DNA of 64,000 bases from UBA4408 sp002389785 (GCA_035438985.1 DAORJK010000011.1:1-64000); one strand, 5' to 3'; shown: positions 49,977 through 60,345, counted from the stretch's first letter. Numbers and translations are program-made. Notes: generated by a model not told the origin, from the letters alone.

Positions 49977-52330
49977 TTAACTGCTTTAGGCTGTTTCAAT
50001 TCCTGCAATAATTTTCGTTCTCCATTCACCGTAGCAGTTATCCAGGCGTCTTTAATACCCTTGGCAATTATCTTTTTCTGTAGCTGTTTTGCTTCTGCTA
50101 AAGTTTCAAAATTTCCCATGGTAAACCGGGTTATGCCATCTCGCAACAACAAGGTTTCTGCAGTTCCAAATTCTTTCAATTGTGGGTATTTAAAATTCTT
50201 TGGATAGCGATATGCGCCTATCTGAACCTTATAAAACACTCCATATTGCGCAGTCGATTTATCGGGAGTTGTACTATTGGTTGGAGCATCAGTTAAAGCT
50301 GTGTTAGTAGTATTTGTACTACCTGCTTGCTTTGTTTTTTGATTTTCAGTAGTACTTGTTGTTACTAATTGTTGTTGTTCAACTGCAGCCGTATCGCTAC
50401 TATTTTGTGTTGCTTGCGAAGTGTTTTTAAGGGTTGTATTTTGAAGAGCGAGTAAACTATCTTGCTTCCTTTGTTCGGCTAATTGTTGAGATTTCAATAA
50501 ATAGTTTTGAGCTAAAATTCGTTTAATAGTTGCTTCGGTAGCTACACGAAAGGAGGAGGTATATACCGGAGTAGCCGACAAACGCTCTTCTTCCCGTTCA
50601 CGCGCAAGTGCAATTAAATGATCATCATCCAAACTCATGCTGTCGAGTTTAGAAATTTCTTCATCGAGTTTAGAAAAAATAAATCCAATTGTATCCTTAC
50701 TCACGATGCGCTCACCTGTAAATGTATCGTTGTAAAGATGTATGTCTTGAATCACTTCAACCGCTCTATTCAAAGAAGCAGTGCCAATGTATTCAGTATG
50801 TTTTTTGTATCCATTTGATTCAAAAGTTATTTTATAATTCTGGTAAGGAAGAAGTATCAACAAGTAGTTTCCGGTAGCACTGTTCGAATAAAATTTCCCT
50901 ACCACATGGTCGTCTTTTTTATCACGAACTATAATTTCTGCTTTAACCGGATTTTCGTTTCCGCTAACTTTACCTTTAATAACAGCTATTTGTGGTTTGC
51001 GTCCAGGTATTCCTGGAGTAATGCTGTAAATGTCTTGCTGCCCAAGTCCTTCGTCTACACCCGACGAATAATAAGCATGCGCACCATTTGAGCTTATTGA
51101 AATATACTTATCATCGGTTGAAGTATTTACCGGAAATCCAATATTTTCGGGAGCTCCCATCGAATCACCCAGAACTTGTGCTTTAAATATATCGTATCCT
51201 CCTATGCTGTTATGTCCTTCTGAACTGAAATAAAAAAGCTTGTTATTGGGATGAATAAAAGGAGCATCTTCGTTGTAAGCAGTATTAATGCCGGGACCTA
51301 AATTTATTGCAGGGCCCCAATCGTTATTGGCATCCAAAGTAGAGGTGTAAATATCTCTTCCGCCAAAACCACCCGGACGATTGCTTGTAAAATAAATGGT
51401 TTTTTCATCACCACTCATGCTTATGCTACCTTCCCACGAATCGCTATTGATATTTTTATTCAGTCGCTTCGGTGTTGACCAATCATAGCCATTTAGGTTT
51501 GAAACATAAATATCGCCCTTGTCTTTTTTGCTTGCTTTATAAACGAATAATTTTTGCCCATCTACCGAAAGTGCAATGGCAGCATCGTGATTGTTTGTGT
51601 TGATAGTACCAAGCGGTTCGGGATACAACCAATGGGTGCCCACTTTATAGGAAATAAAAATGTCTTCGTAATATTCGCCTTCACTATCAGGCCGGTTGTT
51701 GGCATTTTGTTTTCCACCTTTGCTGCGTTCACCTCGATACGTAAAAATCATAAACGATTCATCGCTGGCAATTACCGGCACATATTCCGAATTATCGGTA
51801 TTTACAGGTTGTCCTATGTTATCAATTCGAGTGGTAATTGGGTTTTTAATAACTTCTTTTCCATGGTTACAATAGTCGATAAAATGAGCGACGTCAATTT
51901 TTGTTTCTCCTTTCTTGGCAGGAATAGCAGCGTAAGTAGTAAATGATTGTATGGCTTGGTCGTAATAATAATTGTACAAATAAGCCCTGCCTAAATAATA
52001 ATCAATGTCGGCTAAATCGGGCTTTCGTTGTTTAACATCCTGCAAATACAACAAAGCTTTATCGTGTTTGCTGGATGCATGTAAAAAACAAATTCCGGTT
52101 TTAAATTTAAACAGTACCGATTGAGGATAATGTGCACAAAGGCTGTCAAACAAGGGCATCGCCGCAATAAAATTGTTCAGGTCAAACAATTCATCCGCCT
52201 TTAATAATATGCTTTCATCCTGAAGACTGATCGTTGCTAAAGTATCACTCGCATTAGCAGTTTGAGAATTGGCATTAAAACATAAAGAACAACCCAACAA
52301 GAGTAAAAATAGCTTCAATTTTGAGCTCAT
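49973..52330 (-). CDS. Exported TPR / PD40 beta-propeller / SPOR-domain protein
   Basis: This 785-residue protein has a signal peptide (MSSKLKLFLLLLGCSLCFNANSQ), a short TPR region (about residues 35-155), a PD40/WD40-like propeller (about 180-445, with YFTSNRPGGFGGRDIYTS and YFSSEGHNSIGGYDIFKA), a carboxypeptidase-regulatory-like beta-sandwich (about 460-545), a helical and low-complexity linker, and a C-terminal SPOR-like domain (about 705-775, YKVQIGAYRYP ... RFTMGNFETLAEAKQLQKKI). SPOR domains bind peptidoglycan, so it is probably a periplasmic protein of the PorE/OmpA-like group. The ATG at 52330 is chosen because it begins the signal peptide. Confidence 0.82.
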   Translation of the reverse strand: MSSKLKLFLLLLGCSLCFNANSQTANASDTLATISLQDESILLKADELFDLNNFIAAMPLFDSLCAHYPQSVLFKFKTGICFLHASSKHDKALLYLQDVKQRKPDLADIDYYLGRAYLYNYYYDQAIQSFTTYAAIPAKKGETKIDVAHFIDYCNHGKEVIKNPITTRIDNIGQPVNTDNSEYVPVIASDESFMIFTYRGERSKGGKQNANNRPDSEGEYYEDIFISYKVGTHWLYPEPLGTINTNNHDAAIALSVDGQKLFVYKASKKDKGDIYVSNLNGYDWSTPKRLNKNINSDSWEGSISMSGDEKTIYFTSNRPGGFGGRDIYTSTLDANNDWGPAINLGPGINTAYNEDAPFIHPNNKLFYFSSEGHNSIGGYDIFKAQVLGDSMGAPENIGFPVNTSTDDKYISISSNGAHAYYSSGVDEGLGQQDIYSITPGIPGRKPQIAVIKGKVSGNENPVKAEIIVRDKKDDHVVGKFYSNSATGNYLLILLPYQNYKITFESNGYKKHTEYIGTASLNRAVEVIQDIHLYNDTFTGERIVSKDTIGFIFSKLDEEISKLDSMSLDDDHLIALAREREEERLSATPVYTSSFRVATEATIKRILAQNYLLKSQQLAEQRKQDSLLALQNTTLKNTSQATQNSSDTAAVEQQQLVTTSTTENQKTKQAGSTNTTNTALTDAPTNSTTPDKSTAQYGVFYKVQIGAYRYPKNFKYPQLKEFGTAETLLLRDGITRFTMGNFETLAEAKQLQKKIIAKGIKDAWITATVNGERKLLQELKQPKAVN

Positions 52331-52553
52331 TTGCTTTTCAGTTTTATGTATAAAAGTCAAAATATTAATTGGTTTAGCGTGACGAATCGAAGATATTTTT
52401 CACCTGTGAAGTGTTCATAACCTTACACTTTAAAAGCCATAACAATTTTTGTATTTTCTTTTTGACTTAAGTTGTTAATTTTGATGCGTTCAAATTGGTC
52501 TTTGTTATTGTTATACGATAACACTGCAGTTGTTAAAATTAACCATATTTTTT

Positions 52554-53753
52554 ATGAAAATAATTTTCAAGTCTAAAATTTTAATCGCGTTAGTTTTTGG
52601 TGCATGTTTAAGTTCTGTAAGACTTTATGCGCAAGAAATTAATTTTATTTCTGGTGACGTTCATTCAGCCCGTGAAAAAGCTAAAGAAAGCAACAAGTTG
52701 ATATTTGTTGACGCTTACACCTCCTGGTGCGGTCCCTGCAAATGGATGGCAAAAAATGTTTTTACAAATCCTGAAGTAGCAGCCGTTTACAATGAAAAGT
52801 TTGTGTGTTTAAAATTGGATATGGAAAAAGGAGATGGTGTAGAGTTTGCTCAGAAGTATGATGTAAATTCTTATCCAACCTTTTTATTTCTTGATGCTGA
52901 AGGAAACAGAGTACATCAAACATGTGGCAAAAAGGATGCAAGTGCATTTATTAAAGATGGAAAAGATGCCCTCGTTCCGGAAACACAATTAATTACTTTT
53001 CAAAAAAGATATGATAAAGGTGGAGAATTTGAACTTAGTTTTTTGAAAACATATGCCACTATGCTCAGCAATGCAGGAATGAATGCTGCAAGAGTTGTAG
53101 ATGAGTTGGTGAGTCACAATTCAGCCACCGATTTGATCAACAAAGAAGATTTTTATTTGCTAAGTGAATATGCGGAATTGGGTAATAAACCTTTTGAATT
53201 TATTAAGCAATACCGCGAAAAGTACGAAGGCATGATTGGGACGAATGACTATACACAATTTATCCATTCAATTTTTTTAGCAGAAGCGGTGCGTGCAGCT
53301 AAAAATAAAGCATCCGATCAACTCGAAAAGACCAAGGAACTTGTTCAAAGCTATGGTATCGAAAACAATGGAGAGTTGATAGCTCACATGGATTGGAAGT
53401 ATGCTCAAATTGATAAATCAAATTTATTTCAGGCAGCGAAAACCTATATCGAGAGTTATAAAATGGATGATGCAGCCGAATTAAACAATGCTGCTTGGGC
53501 AATTTTTGAAAACAGTAACGAAATGAGGCAGGTTGAAATTGCTGCCGATTGGTCGCTTAAATCTGTAAAATTAGATCGTAACTATGCCAATACCGATACT
53601 TATGCGCATTTGCTTTCAAGACTCGGTAGGGAGGATGAAGCAATGTCCATGGCAAGAGTTTCAATTGATCTCGGCAAGAAAAATAACGAAGATACACGCG
53701 AGACAGAGACTCTTTTGAAACAATTAGAAAGTACTAAGAAACCAAGGAAATAA
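52554..53753 (+). CDS. Exported thioredoxin-fold protein with helical C-terminal domain
   Basis: This 399-residue protein has a signal peptide (MKIIFKSKILIALVFGACLSS, ending LYAQ) and a thioredoxin-like domain with WCGPC at residues 58-62 and the cis-proline loop VNSYPTFLFLDAEGN. A long helical region of TPR-like character follows (about 160-399). It would act as a periplasmic thiol oxidoreductase. The ATG at 52554 fits the signal sequence; the frame is open upstream from a TTG. A TAATTTTG box at 52476-52483 may be the -7 element. Confidence 0.85.
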   Translation: MKIIFKSKILIALVFGACLSSVRLYAQEINFISGDVHSAREKAKESNKLIFVDAYTSWCGPCKWMAKNVFTNPEVAAVYNEKFVCLKLDMEKGDGVEFAQKYDVNSYPTFLFLDAEGNRVHQTCGKKDASAFIKDGKDALVPETQLITFQKRYDKGGEFELSFLKTYATMLSNAGMNAARVVDELVSHNSATDLINKEDFYLLSEYAELGNKPFEFIKQYREKYEGMIGTNDYTQFIHSIFLAEAVRAAKNKASDQLEKTKELVQSYGIENNGELIAHMDWKYAQIDKSNLFQAAKTYIESYKMDDAAELNNAAWAIFENSNEMRQVEIAADWSLKSVKLDRNYANTDTYAHLLSRLGREDEAMSMARVSIDLGKKNNEDTRETETLLKQLESTKKPRK

Positions 53754-53769
53754 GTGTTAATTAAGCACT

Positions 53770-53806
53770 CAGCAGCATCTCAAAAGGATGCTGTTGTTGT
53801 TTTTAT
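53770..53806 (+). terminator. Terminator after the thioredoxin-fold gene
   Basis: The stem CAGCATC (53773-53779) pairs with GATGCTG (53787-53793), extended by weaker pairs, and is followed by TTGTTGTTTTT. Confidence 0.65.
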
Positions 53807-53821
53807 GATACTCGTCAGTAG

Positions 53822-53853
53822 TTGAACAATGGGCGTAAAATTGTTTACTTTTG
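53822..53853 (+). promoter_or_regulatory. Promoter of the gene at 53950
   Basis: TTG at 53822-53824, 21 bp, then TACTTTTG at 53846-53853. The ATG is 97 bp downstream. Confidence 0.55.
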
Positions 53854-53949
53854 CACCTGCATCAATTGCTTCTACGCACGAGTAATTTGTGTGCTTAGAA
53901 CCAGAACAGCTAAGATTTTATTTAACTATATTTATCAAAACGAGTTACA

Positions 53950-54942
53950 ATGAACGATGTTTTAAAAGACCATAAATACATTAAGGCAATCACTAAATTA
54001 TCTGACGAAATCGACGACCGTTACGAATTTCACAAGCAGGTTTCGCCTATTTTGGTAGAGATGGGCAACGATAAGGAATTTTTGAAGGAAGTTATTCGAC
54101 GTAATTTTACTGATAGTGGCTATTTATCTCAAACATGGAGTTTGTATAACATTCCTTATTTCTTTGTATTTGAAAATGAACACGTAAATGTAAAAATTCA
54201 CCTGTTTCCGCGGCATCAAAAAAAGATCGATGGCATTGCTGCGCATTGCATACATCATCACAATAATTACTTACTCACCAGCAATGCTTTTTTTGGTTCC
54301 GGTTACGAAAGTATGCTGTTTAATAAAGAGGTAAATCTCAATGAGAATGACTTGAGCGTTAAGCTAAAAGTAAGCAAGCATTTTCATCAAAAAGACTGGA
54401 ATCCATCACTGGTGGATAGTTGGGAACCGCATGTGGTTTTTATTCCGGAAGCACTCTCGGCAACGCTGGTTGTTTGGACTCCCGATAAAAAGCGAACTAC
54501 CGATAATTTGCGTTCGAACCCGGTATTAAAGGCTATTAAAGGACCCTTGCGTTGGGCGATACATACCTTAGGCTTAACCGAAAAATTTGGTATAGCTGCT
54601 AAAAACACCTATCAATTTTATCCAACAAAAACTCCACTTGGCTACAAAGCCATCGAAGAAAACGAATATTTTGCACCCACACGTGCCGCTACCGGAGCCG
54701 AAGTTGATGAATACAGCATGCGCATGATCTTCGACTTTTTGCAACAAGCCGATTTAATTGAACCTGAATTTTTGAAGCAAGTAAGAGCCAATAGAGAAAC
54801 GCCGGCCTACTACTATAAATGGATTGATATGGTGCTACGAAACGAGAAAGTTCCGGAAGTTTTTCACCGCGAAGAAATTAATATTCCCATTAGAGCCTAT
54901 ACCCGTGCCGATATCTTAGCTGCTTCTGCTGCCATCGCTTAA
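53950..54942 (+). CDS. Hypothetical protein
   Basis: This 330-residue protein lacks a signal peptide and transmembrane segments, so it is probably cytoplasmic. It contains histidine-rich stretches (HLFPRHQKKIDGIAAHCIHHHNNYLL, SKHFHQKDWNP) followed by beta-strand-rich sequence, which could form a cupin-like metal site, but I cannot assign a family. It is convergent with the DUF3592-like gene and overlaps its end by 27 bp. Confidence 0.6.
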   Translation: MNDVLKDHKYIKAITKLSDEIDDRYEFHKQVSPILVEMGNDKEFLKEVIRRNFTDSGYLSQTWSLYNIPYFFVFENEHVNVKIHLFPRHQKKIDGIAAHCIHHHNNYLLTSNAFFGSGYESMLFNKEVNLNENDLSVKLKVSKHFHQKDWNPSLVDSWEPHVVFIPEALSATLVVWTPDKKRTTDNLRSNPVLKAIKGPLRWAIHTLGLTEKFGIAAKNTYQFYPTKTPLGYKAIEENEYFAPTRAATGAEVDEYSMRMIFDFLQQADLIEPEFLKQVRANRETPAYYYKWIDMVLRNEKVPEVFHREEINIPIRAYTRADILAASAAIA

Positions 54943-55392
54943 GGTTTTGCTTTCCGTAGGTTGATCTACTATTTCCTTCTTTCTAAGTTTATTTAGCAAG
55001 TAAGAAAGTGTAATAATTTCATTCTTTTCGATCCAACTTAAAAGTAGGGCGCACCAAATACACAAAGGCACTAAGCAATAAATTAATCCGTTGTACCAAA
55101 AGCCTAAGAAATTATATACATGGGCTTTTTGAGGATTGCTTTTTAAATAAATAACAGGGAGCAGCTCACCTTGTTTGTAGGTCACATTTTGTTCAGCTTC
55201 GAAACTATAGTAAAGGGTATCTACTGTAAATTCGATGCGTATTGGTTGCATCCCACCGTTCGAATAATACAAGGCTTTTCCATTTGTAAATTCTGCCTTG
55301 CGAATAAATTCATACTTGTTTAAGAAGTAGTACAGCGAAATAATCAATATTCCTCCCCAAATTAAACCATTACGGGAAGCCTTAAATTGCAT
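54916..55392 (-). CDS. DUF3592-like membrane protein
   Basis: This 158-residue protein has two transmembrane segments (about residues 10-25 and 94-119) around an exposed beta domain with FEAEQNVTYKQGELLPVIYLKSNPQKAHVYNF. That region resembles DUF3592 proteins, which carry a short extracytoplasmic sandwich. It begins 7 bp after the stop of the helical gene upstream and is likely coexpressed with it. The function is unknown. Confidence 0.65.
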   Translation of the reverse strand: MQFKASRNGLIWGGILIISLYYFLNKYEFIRKAEFTNGKALYYSNGGMQPIRIEFTVDTLYYSFEAEQNVTYKQGELLPVIYLKSNPQKAHVYNFLGFWYNGLIYCLVPLCIWCALLLSWIEKNEIITLSYLLNKLRKKEIVDQPTESKTLSDGSRSS

Positions 55393-55399
55393 GTTTCAT

Positions 55400-55933
55400 T
55401 TAATCAATTAACTCGGGTTTGTTTAACTGATATTCCCAATTTAAATAGTGTTTTTTAGAAGCGAGTAAAAGCGCATTGTATTCTTGCACATAGTCGTACC
55501 TCAAATCTTCGTGTAATTTTTGAATTAATAGACGCGATTTATTTAAGCTTCGCAAAAGTAGTCCCAATAAAGGGTAATGCTTTGTGTCCTTTTCAACAGT
55601 GGCTAAAAATTTGGTGCCAAAGTGAAGTAATAATTCAATTTCACCTTGTTTGTTTTTTGTAAAGCGGCTGTATTTTACTATTAAGCGAAGTACTTTACGA
55701 AGTGATTTTGTTGCATAGTAATAATGCAAATTCAACCCTTCAAAATGAGCATTAATATCTTGTTTCAAACGCTGGGCATAGGCAATTGGATTTTCAGCAT
55801 CGAACAGCAAGTAAGTGAGCATTTCTTTATTTTCAACCTTGAGTTTTGCTAAACTTAAGCAAATTTCAATGAGTTCTTTCGGCCCTCGAGTGCTTAATTC
55901 TTTTTTTAAAAGATGTATCTTTTCCTTTTCCAC
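55400..55933 (-). CDS. Hypothetical helical protein
   Basis: This 177-residue, highly basic and helical protein (KKELSTRGPKELIEICLSLAKLK, YYATKSLRKVLRLIVKYSRF, SLNKSRLLIQKLHEDLRYDY) has no signal peptide or transmembrane segment. It resembles Bacteroidota deoxyuridine-free hypothetical proteins of similar size, and I cannot name a family. It precedes the DUF3592-like gene by 7 bp, suggesting a two-gene operon. Confidence 0.6.
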   Translation of the reverse strand: MEKEKIHLLKKELSTRGPKELIEICLSLAKLKVENKEMLTYLLFDAENPIAYAQRLKQDINAHFEGLNLHYYYATKSLRKVLRLIVKYSRFTKNKQGEIELLLHFGTKFLATVEKDTKHYPLLGLLLRSLNKSRLLIQKLHEDLRYDYVQEYNALLLASKKHYLNWEYQLNKPELID

Positions 55934-55961
55934 AATACTTGTTCAAGATGGTATGAAAATA

Positions 55962-56001
55962 TAAAAAAAGCCGGAATGCGAGATGCTGCAAACCGGCTTT
56001 T
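55962..56001 (-). terminator. Terminator after the first Omp28-like gene
   Basis: AAAAGCCGG (55966-55974) pairs with CCGGCTTTT (55993-56001); on the minus strand the stem runs into a T tract. Confidence 0.7.
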
Positions 56002-56018
56002 CTTAAAAGTTAAACTAC

Positions 56019-58097
56019 TTATTTTACTACAGAAATTCTGCGTACAAATGCATTGTTTTTAGAATCACACACAGCAATGTGATAAAAACCTGCTGCTAAT
56101 TGGCTCACGTCAAATTTAACAGTGCTTTTTCCACTTTGTCCATTGATGTTTTTAACTTCAATGCTGCGTCCTTCTGCATCCATCAATTGAACTTTTAATT
56201 TTTCGGCAGCATTCAAACTAATTTCAACCGCTGCAAAATCTTTGGCAGGATTTGGATATACCAACAATGAATTAACAGCAGCACTTAATGTAGGTGCATC
56301 TGTAATCATTTCTTCAATAAAATTAGCTGCCTGAAATACTTGTTTCGTACCATCTGCTGCTTGTAACCATCCCATCATGGTTAAATCAGAAAAGTCTTCC
56401 ACTGAATGTTCAATTGTATGGTCAATAATATTGGCAGTTTGTCCGTTGGCCGGTAAGCGATAATTTCCATTAAAAGTATAACTGATGGTTGTTGAATCCC
56501 AAGCTCCGGCAGTAATTGCTGGCAATAAAGTTCCATTTTCATCGGGCAACATTTTTTTCATCACATGAAAGAATGCGGTTTCACCGTTAGTTTTAATATT
56601 TAATGAGGTCGTTTTTTCTGCTACAGCTACATACAAAATAGTTGCCGTAGAATTAAACAAAGGCGAGTATTTTACTTTAGCGGTATAAGTGCGATTGATG
56701 GTATCGGATGTAAAAGTACCACTCATTTTAAACATCGCAGGAACCGCTCTAGTGCTTTGGTATAGTGGATAGGTAAATGAATTAGCATTACCATCCCAGC
56801 CTCCGTCATTTTCCATACGCGGAATAGAGTTGATGCCATAATAAGTAGAACGACGGTTGGTACTTTCAACAGTTGTATATGGATCGCCGGTTCCAGGGAA
56901 ATTTTGCTGGTATTTGATGGATACAAAATCATTTTGGTTGATGGTATCTACAATCGCATGAAAATTAGCATTACCCGGTTGACAAGGCGGACAAGTTGAA
57001 CCGGTAAATATTTCGAATAAAGGAACACGTTGCTCCAACGACAATAATATATTAATTGATTTACTTAATGTATCATTTGCATTGTTCAAATCGGCATTGC
57101 TTCCATTAATATCCGTAGCATAGCATTTTAAGCTGTATTGTCCGGGTGCAGCTGAGGTCCATTGAACACTGTGTGTAAAAGTGGCAGTCGCAAGCGGAGC
57201 AATAGATAATCCAGACAATACATCTGTAACAACGGTCCCGTTATTAATTACATAATTAATCGTTAAATCGGTAATGGTAGCAGAACCAAAATTTTTAATA
57301 ATTCCGCTAATGTCGTTTGCACCTAAGGCTAAGTAGGCCGAAGTATTAATTTTAGTGATTCCTAAATCATAAGCCGGTTGAACACCTTGAATAAATTGAT
57401 AATAAGTATTGTCAACTGCAGTTGAACCTGTTCCGGCAACACCGTTTAAATTTGGCGAACCTGCAACAGCATAAGCTGTAGTACTGTTAATTTGAATTCC
57501 TGCTGAAACTTTTTTGGTAGCGGCATAACCACCGGTTCGTGAATCAACAATGTAAATGTTGTTGGTAGTTTCTTCAAATACAATGCTCCAATAAGTGTAA
57601 TTACTGCCATCGGATGCAACTGTTCCATATCCATAAGAACTAAAATGTATCCAGTACTGACGGTTAGGTGCTGTTCCAAAAGTTTTGGTTGATACGTAAT
57701 CGTTGGTCCCTTTACCCGCTAATCCCCAAATACATACAGAGTTATCAGGAATTAAAGCACTCGGTAATGCAGCCTTTGTATAAGTTGGTGCAGCTAAAGC
57801 TGTTGCTACATCAAAAGTTACAATCGCTGAGGACGATACTTTGTACTGTGTTACCGGAGTTCCATTAAAAGAAAATCCAAAAGGTATTGTTTGCGTTGTA
57901 CTCCATGCAGGATTAGCATTGGTGGGCCCTAAAATATTGTTCCATCCGGCTGCCATACCGCCTCCAAAGGGGAATTCAGGATCGTTGTTTAAATTGCCCG
58001 GATTTTGACCGGCATTGACAAATGGAATGTAATAATACTGTGCATTTGCAACTTCACAAACACACAGGAAAACTAATAAGTGTAAAATTTTTTTCAT
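56019..58097 (-). CDS. Omp28-like thioredoxin-fold secreted protein with T9SS type A domain (paralog 1)
   Basis: This 692-residue protein has a signal peptide (residues 1-19, ending ANAQ), an N-terminal beta-propeller or jelly-roll part, a CARDB-like beta-sandwich (about 245-345) and an Omp28-related thioredoxin-like domain with the pair CPPC in FEIFTGSTCPPCQPGN (about residues 359-374). The C-terminus is a T9SS type A domain (LLVYPNPAKDFAAVEIS ... FVRRISVVK). It has a paralog of exactly the same length immediately upstream. The CPPC pair suggests a redox role at the cell surface, but Omp28 proteins are little studied. Confidence 0.85.
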   Translation of the reverse strand: MKKILHLLVFLCVCEVANAQYYYIPFVNAGQNPGNLNNDPEFPFGGGMAAGWNNILGPTNANPAWSTTQTIPFGFSFNGTPVTQYKVSSSAIVTFDVATALAAPTYTKAALPSALIPDNSVCIWGLAGKGTNDYVSTKTFGTAPNRQYWIHFSSYGYGTVASDGSNYTYWSIVFEETTNNIYIVDSRTGGYAATKKVSAGIQINSTTAYAVAGSPNLNGVAGTGSTAVDNTYYQFIQGVQPAYDLGITKINTSAYLALGANDISGIIKNFGSATITDLTINYVINNGTVVTDVLSGLSIAPLATATFTHSVQWTSAAPGQYSLKCYATDINGSNADLNNANDTLSKSINILLSLEQRVPLFEIFTGSTCPPCQPGNANFHAIVDTINQNDFVSIKYQQNFPGTGDPYTTVESTNRRSTYYGINSIPRMENDGGWDGNANSFTYPLYQSTRAVPAMFKMSGTFTSDTINRTYTAKVKYSPLFNSTATILYVAVAEKTTSLNIKTNGETAFFHVMKKMLPDENGTLLPAITAGAWDSTTISYTFNGNYRLPANGQTANIIDHTIEHSVEDFSDLTMMGWLQAADGTKQVFQAANFIEEMITDAPTLSAAVNSLLVYPNPAKDFAAVEISLNAAEKLKVQLMDAEGRSIEVKNINGQSGKSTVKFDVSQLAAGFYHIAVCDSKNNAFVRRISVVK

Positions 58098-58266
58098 GAA
58101 TTTATGGTTTAAGGTAGATTAATTTAACGAGGTGTAAATGTAAAAAAAATATTAATTCATTTGCTCTTAATTTAAAGAAAAGCCGTTAATAATAAAGCAA
58201 TTAAGATTTGTAACGTTCTAATTAATTAGGTGTATTTACTGCTTAGTTTCCGTTTCAATTTTCAGT

Positions 58267-60345
58267 TTAATTGGTATCTTTCACAAAGCGTCTAATAAAA
58301 GCATTTTGCTTTGAATCGCTTACTTGAACAAAATAAATACCTGCAGGTAATTTGCTTAAATCAAATTGTAATTGGAAATTTCCTGCTGTACCATTAATTT
58401 CTTTCGATTGAATCAAACGATTGCTTTCGTCCAACAGTTTGCATCGAAGCTTTTCGGCACTAGTTAAATTGATATCGATCGTCACAAAATCAACCGCCGG
58501 ATTCGGAAAAAGTTGAATTTCAGTGATGTTTTTACTCATTGGGTAAATGCCGATATAGCTGTCTTTTAACAAATTTGCCGCTTGATAAACCTGTTTGCTA
58601 TTTCCCGATTGCACCCAGCATAACATAGTTAAATCGCTGAACTGCTCAACAGAGTGCTCGATAGCATGGTTAATAATGTTTGAAGATTGTCCGTTTAAAG
58701 GCAATCGATAATTACCGTTAAAGCTATAAGTTATACTTGCCGAATCTATAGCACCGGCAGTTGTTGAAAGCAATATACTGCCCTGTTCATCGGGCAACAT
58801 TTTTTTTAGCACATTGAAAAATGCTGTCTCACCGTTAGTGGTTACATTCGCAGTAGTTTTCTTCTCAACAAGGGCAGTTTGTAAGATGGTTCCCTGGGCA
58901 TCAAAAAGTGATTTGTAATAAATCTTCGCCGAATAGGTTTTTGAAATAGTATCGGCACTAAATCTTCCCCATAACTCGTATTGTGCAGGAACAGCTCGGG
59001 TAGTTTTATATAAAGGATAGGTAAATGAATTCGCATTGCCATCCCAACCTCCATCGTTTTCCATACGCGGAATTGAATTAATGCCATAATAGTTTAAACG
59101 TCGGTTAATACTTTCGGCGGTAGCATAAGGATCGCCCGTTCCGGGAAAATCTTCCTGGTATTTAATTGACACAAAATTATCCTGTGGAATTGTATCGACA
59201 ATGCCATGAAAATTAAGGTTGCCGGGCTGACATGGCGGACAAGTTGAACTGGTAAATATTTCGAACAATGGTTTGCGCTGTGTTTGCGACAAAAGCACAT
59301 ACACCGTTTTTGAAAGACTGTCGTTGGATGGATTTTGATCGACATTAGCTCCATTAATTTCAGTAGCGAAACAGGTAATAGTATAAGTTCCAGGGCTGGC
59401 AGCATTCCAGGGAATCGAATGTGTGAATAGCTGTGAATTTAGCGGTTCAATGTATAGTCCCGATAAAACCGAGCTCACAACAGTCCCTCCATTTATTTGA
59501 TAATTTATTTTTAAGGTAGTAATTGTATCGGCTCCTAAATTGCGCAATTCACCATTGATGGTAACATTACCGGGTAGTGAAAATAGTGGCGAGTTAATTT
59601 TGGTTAGTGTCACGTCAAAATTGGGTTGTAACCCGGCTGTAAACTGATAAAAACTATTGTCGTTGGTAGCGTTTCCGCTTCCTGCCAGCGCAGGCAAATT
59701 AGGTGAACCAACTACTGAAATTGCAGTGGAGTTGTCCATCTGAATTCCTGCCGAAACCAGTTTAGCGCCGGTAAAACCAACGGTACGCATATCTACCAAA
59801 TAGATGTTGTTGCTGGTTTCTTCTAATACAATCGCCCAAAAAGCAGAGTTTGAAGCATCTGAAATTGTATTGCCATAACCAAATGAATTAAATTGTATCC
59901 AAACTTGTCTATTCGGACTATTTCCAAAAGTTTTGGTATACACTTCATCATTAAACCCTTTGCTGTTGAGCCCCCAAATGCAAATTGAATTGTCGGGAAT
60001 TGCAGCATCCGGCAATGCAGCTCTGGTATATCCGGGTGCGGGCAAAGAGGTTAGAATATCAAAAGTTACAATACCCGATGATGAAACCATATACTGATTG
60101 TAGGCTAGACCATTGAAAGTAAAATTAAAAGGAAGAGTTTGAATTGAACTCCAAATCGCACTCGTATTGTTAGGACCTAGTATGCTGTCCCAACCTGAAA
60201 ATGAAGCTCCGCTATAGGTTAATTCCTGCTCGTTGTTTAAATTACCCGGGTTTTGACCTGCGGGGGTAAAAGGCAAATAATAATATTGAGCTTGTGAGCT
60301 TTTGAACATCAAACTAAGTAAGCAAATTACAATTAATTTCTTCAT
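58267..60345 (-). CDS. Omp28-like thioredoxin-fold secreted protein with T9SS type A domain (paralog 2)
   Basis: This 692-residue protein has the same architecture as its neighbour: signal peptide, beta-rich N-terminal part, CARDB-like sandwich, the Omp28 thioredoxin-like domain with FEIFTSSTCPPCQPGN and a T9SS type A domain (IQLFPNPAVDFVTIDIN ... FIRRFVKD). Long blocks are shared almost word for word (GINSIPRMENDGGWDGN, FTYPLY). The two genes are 169 bp apart with no terminator in between, so they may share transcription, but the gap leaves room for a second promoter. Confidence 0.85.
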   Translation of the reverse strand: MKKLIVICLLSLMFKSSQAQYYYLPFTPAGQNPGNLNNEQELTYSGASFSGWDSILGPNNTSAIWSSIQTLPFNFTFNGLAYNQYMVSSSGIVTFDILTSLPAPGYTRAALPDAAIPDNSICIWGLNSKGFNDEVYTKTFGNSPNRQVWIQFNSFGYGNTISDASNSAFWAIVLEETSNNIYLVDMRTVGFTGAKLVSAGIQMDNSTAISVVGSPNLPALAGSGNATNDNSFYQFTAGLQPNFDVTLTKINSPLFSLPGNVTINGELRNLGADTITTLKINYQINGGTVVSSVLSGLYIEPLNSQLFTHSIPWNAASPGTYTITCFATEINGANVDQNPSNDSLSKTVYVLLSQTQRKPLFEIFTSSTCPPCQPGNLNFHGIVDTIPQDNFVSIKYQEDFPGTGDPYATAESINRRLNYYGINSIPRMENDGGWDGNANSFTYPLYKTTRAVPAQYELWGRFSADTISKTYSAKIYYKSLFDAQGTILQTALVEKKTTANVTTNGETAFFNVLKKMLPDEQGSILLSTTAGAIDSASITYSFNGNYRLPLNGQSSNIINHAIEHSVEQFSDLTMLCWVQSGNSKQVYQAANLLKDSYIGIYPMSKNITEIQLFPNPAVDFVTIDINLTSAEKLRCKLLDESNRLIQSKEINGTAGNFQLQFDLSKLPAGIYFVQVSDSKQNAFIRRFVKDTN

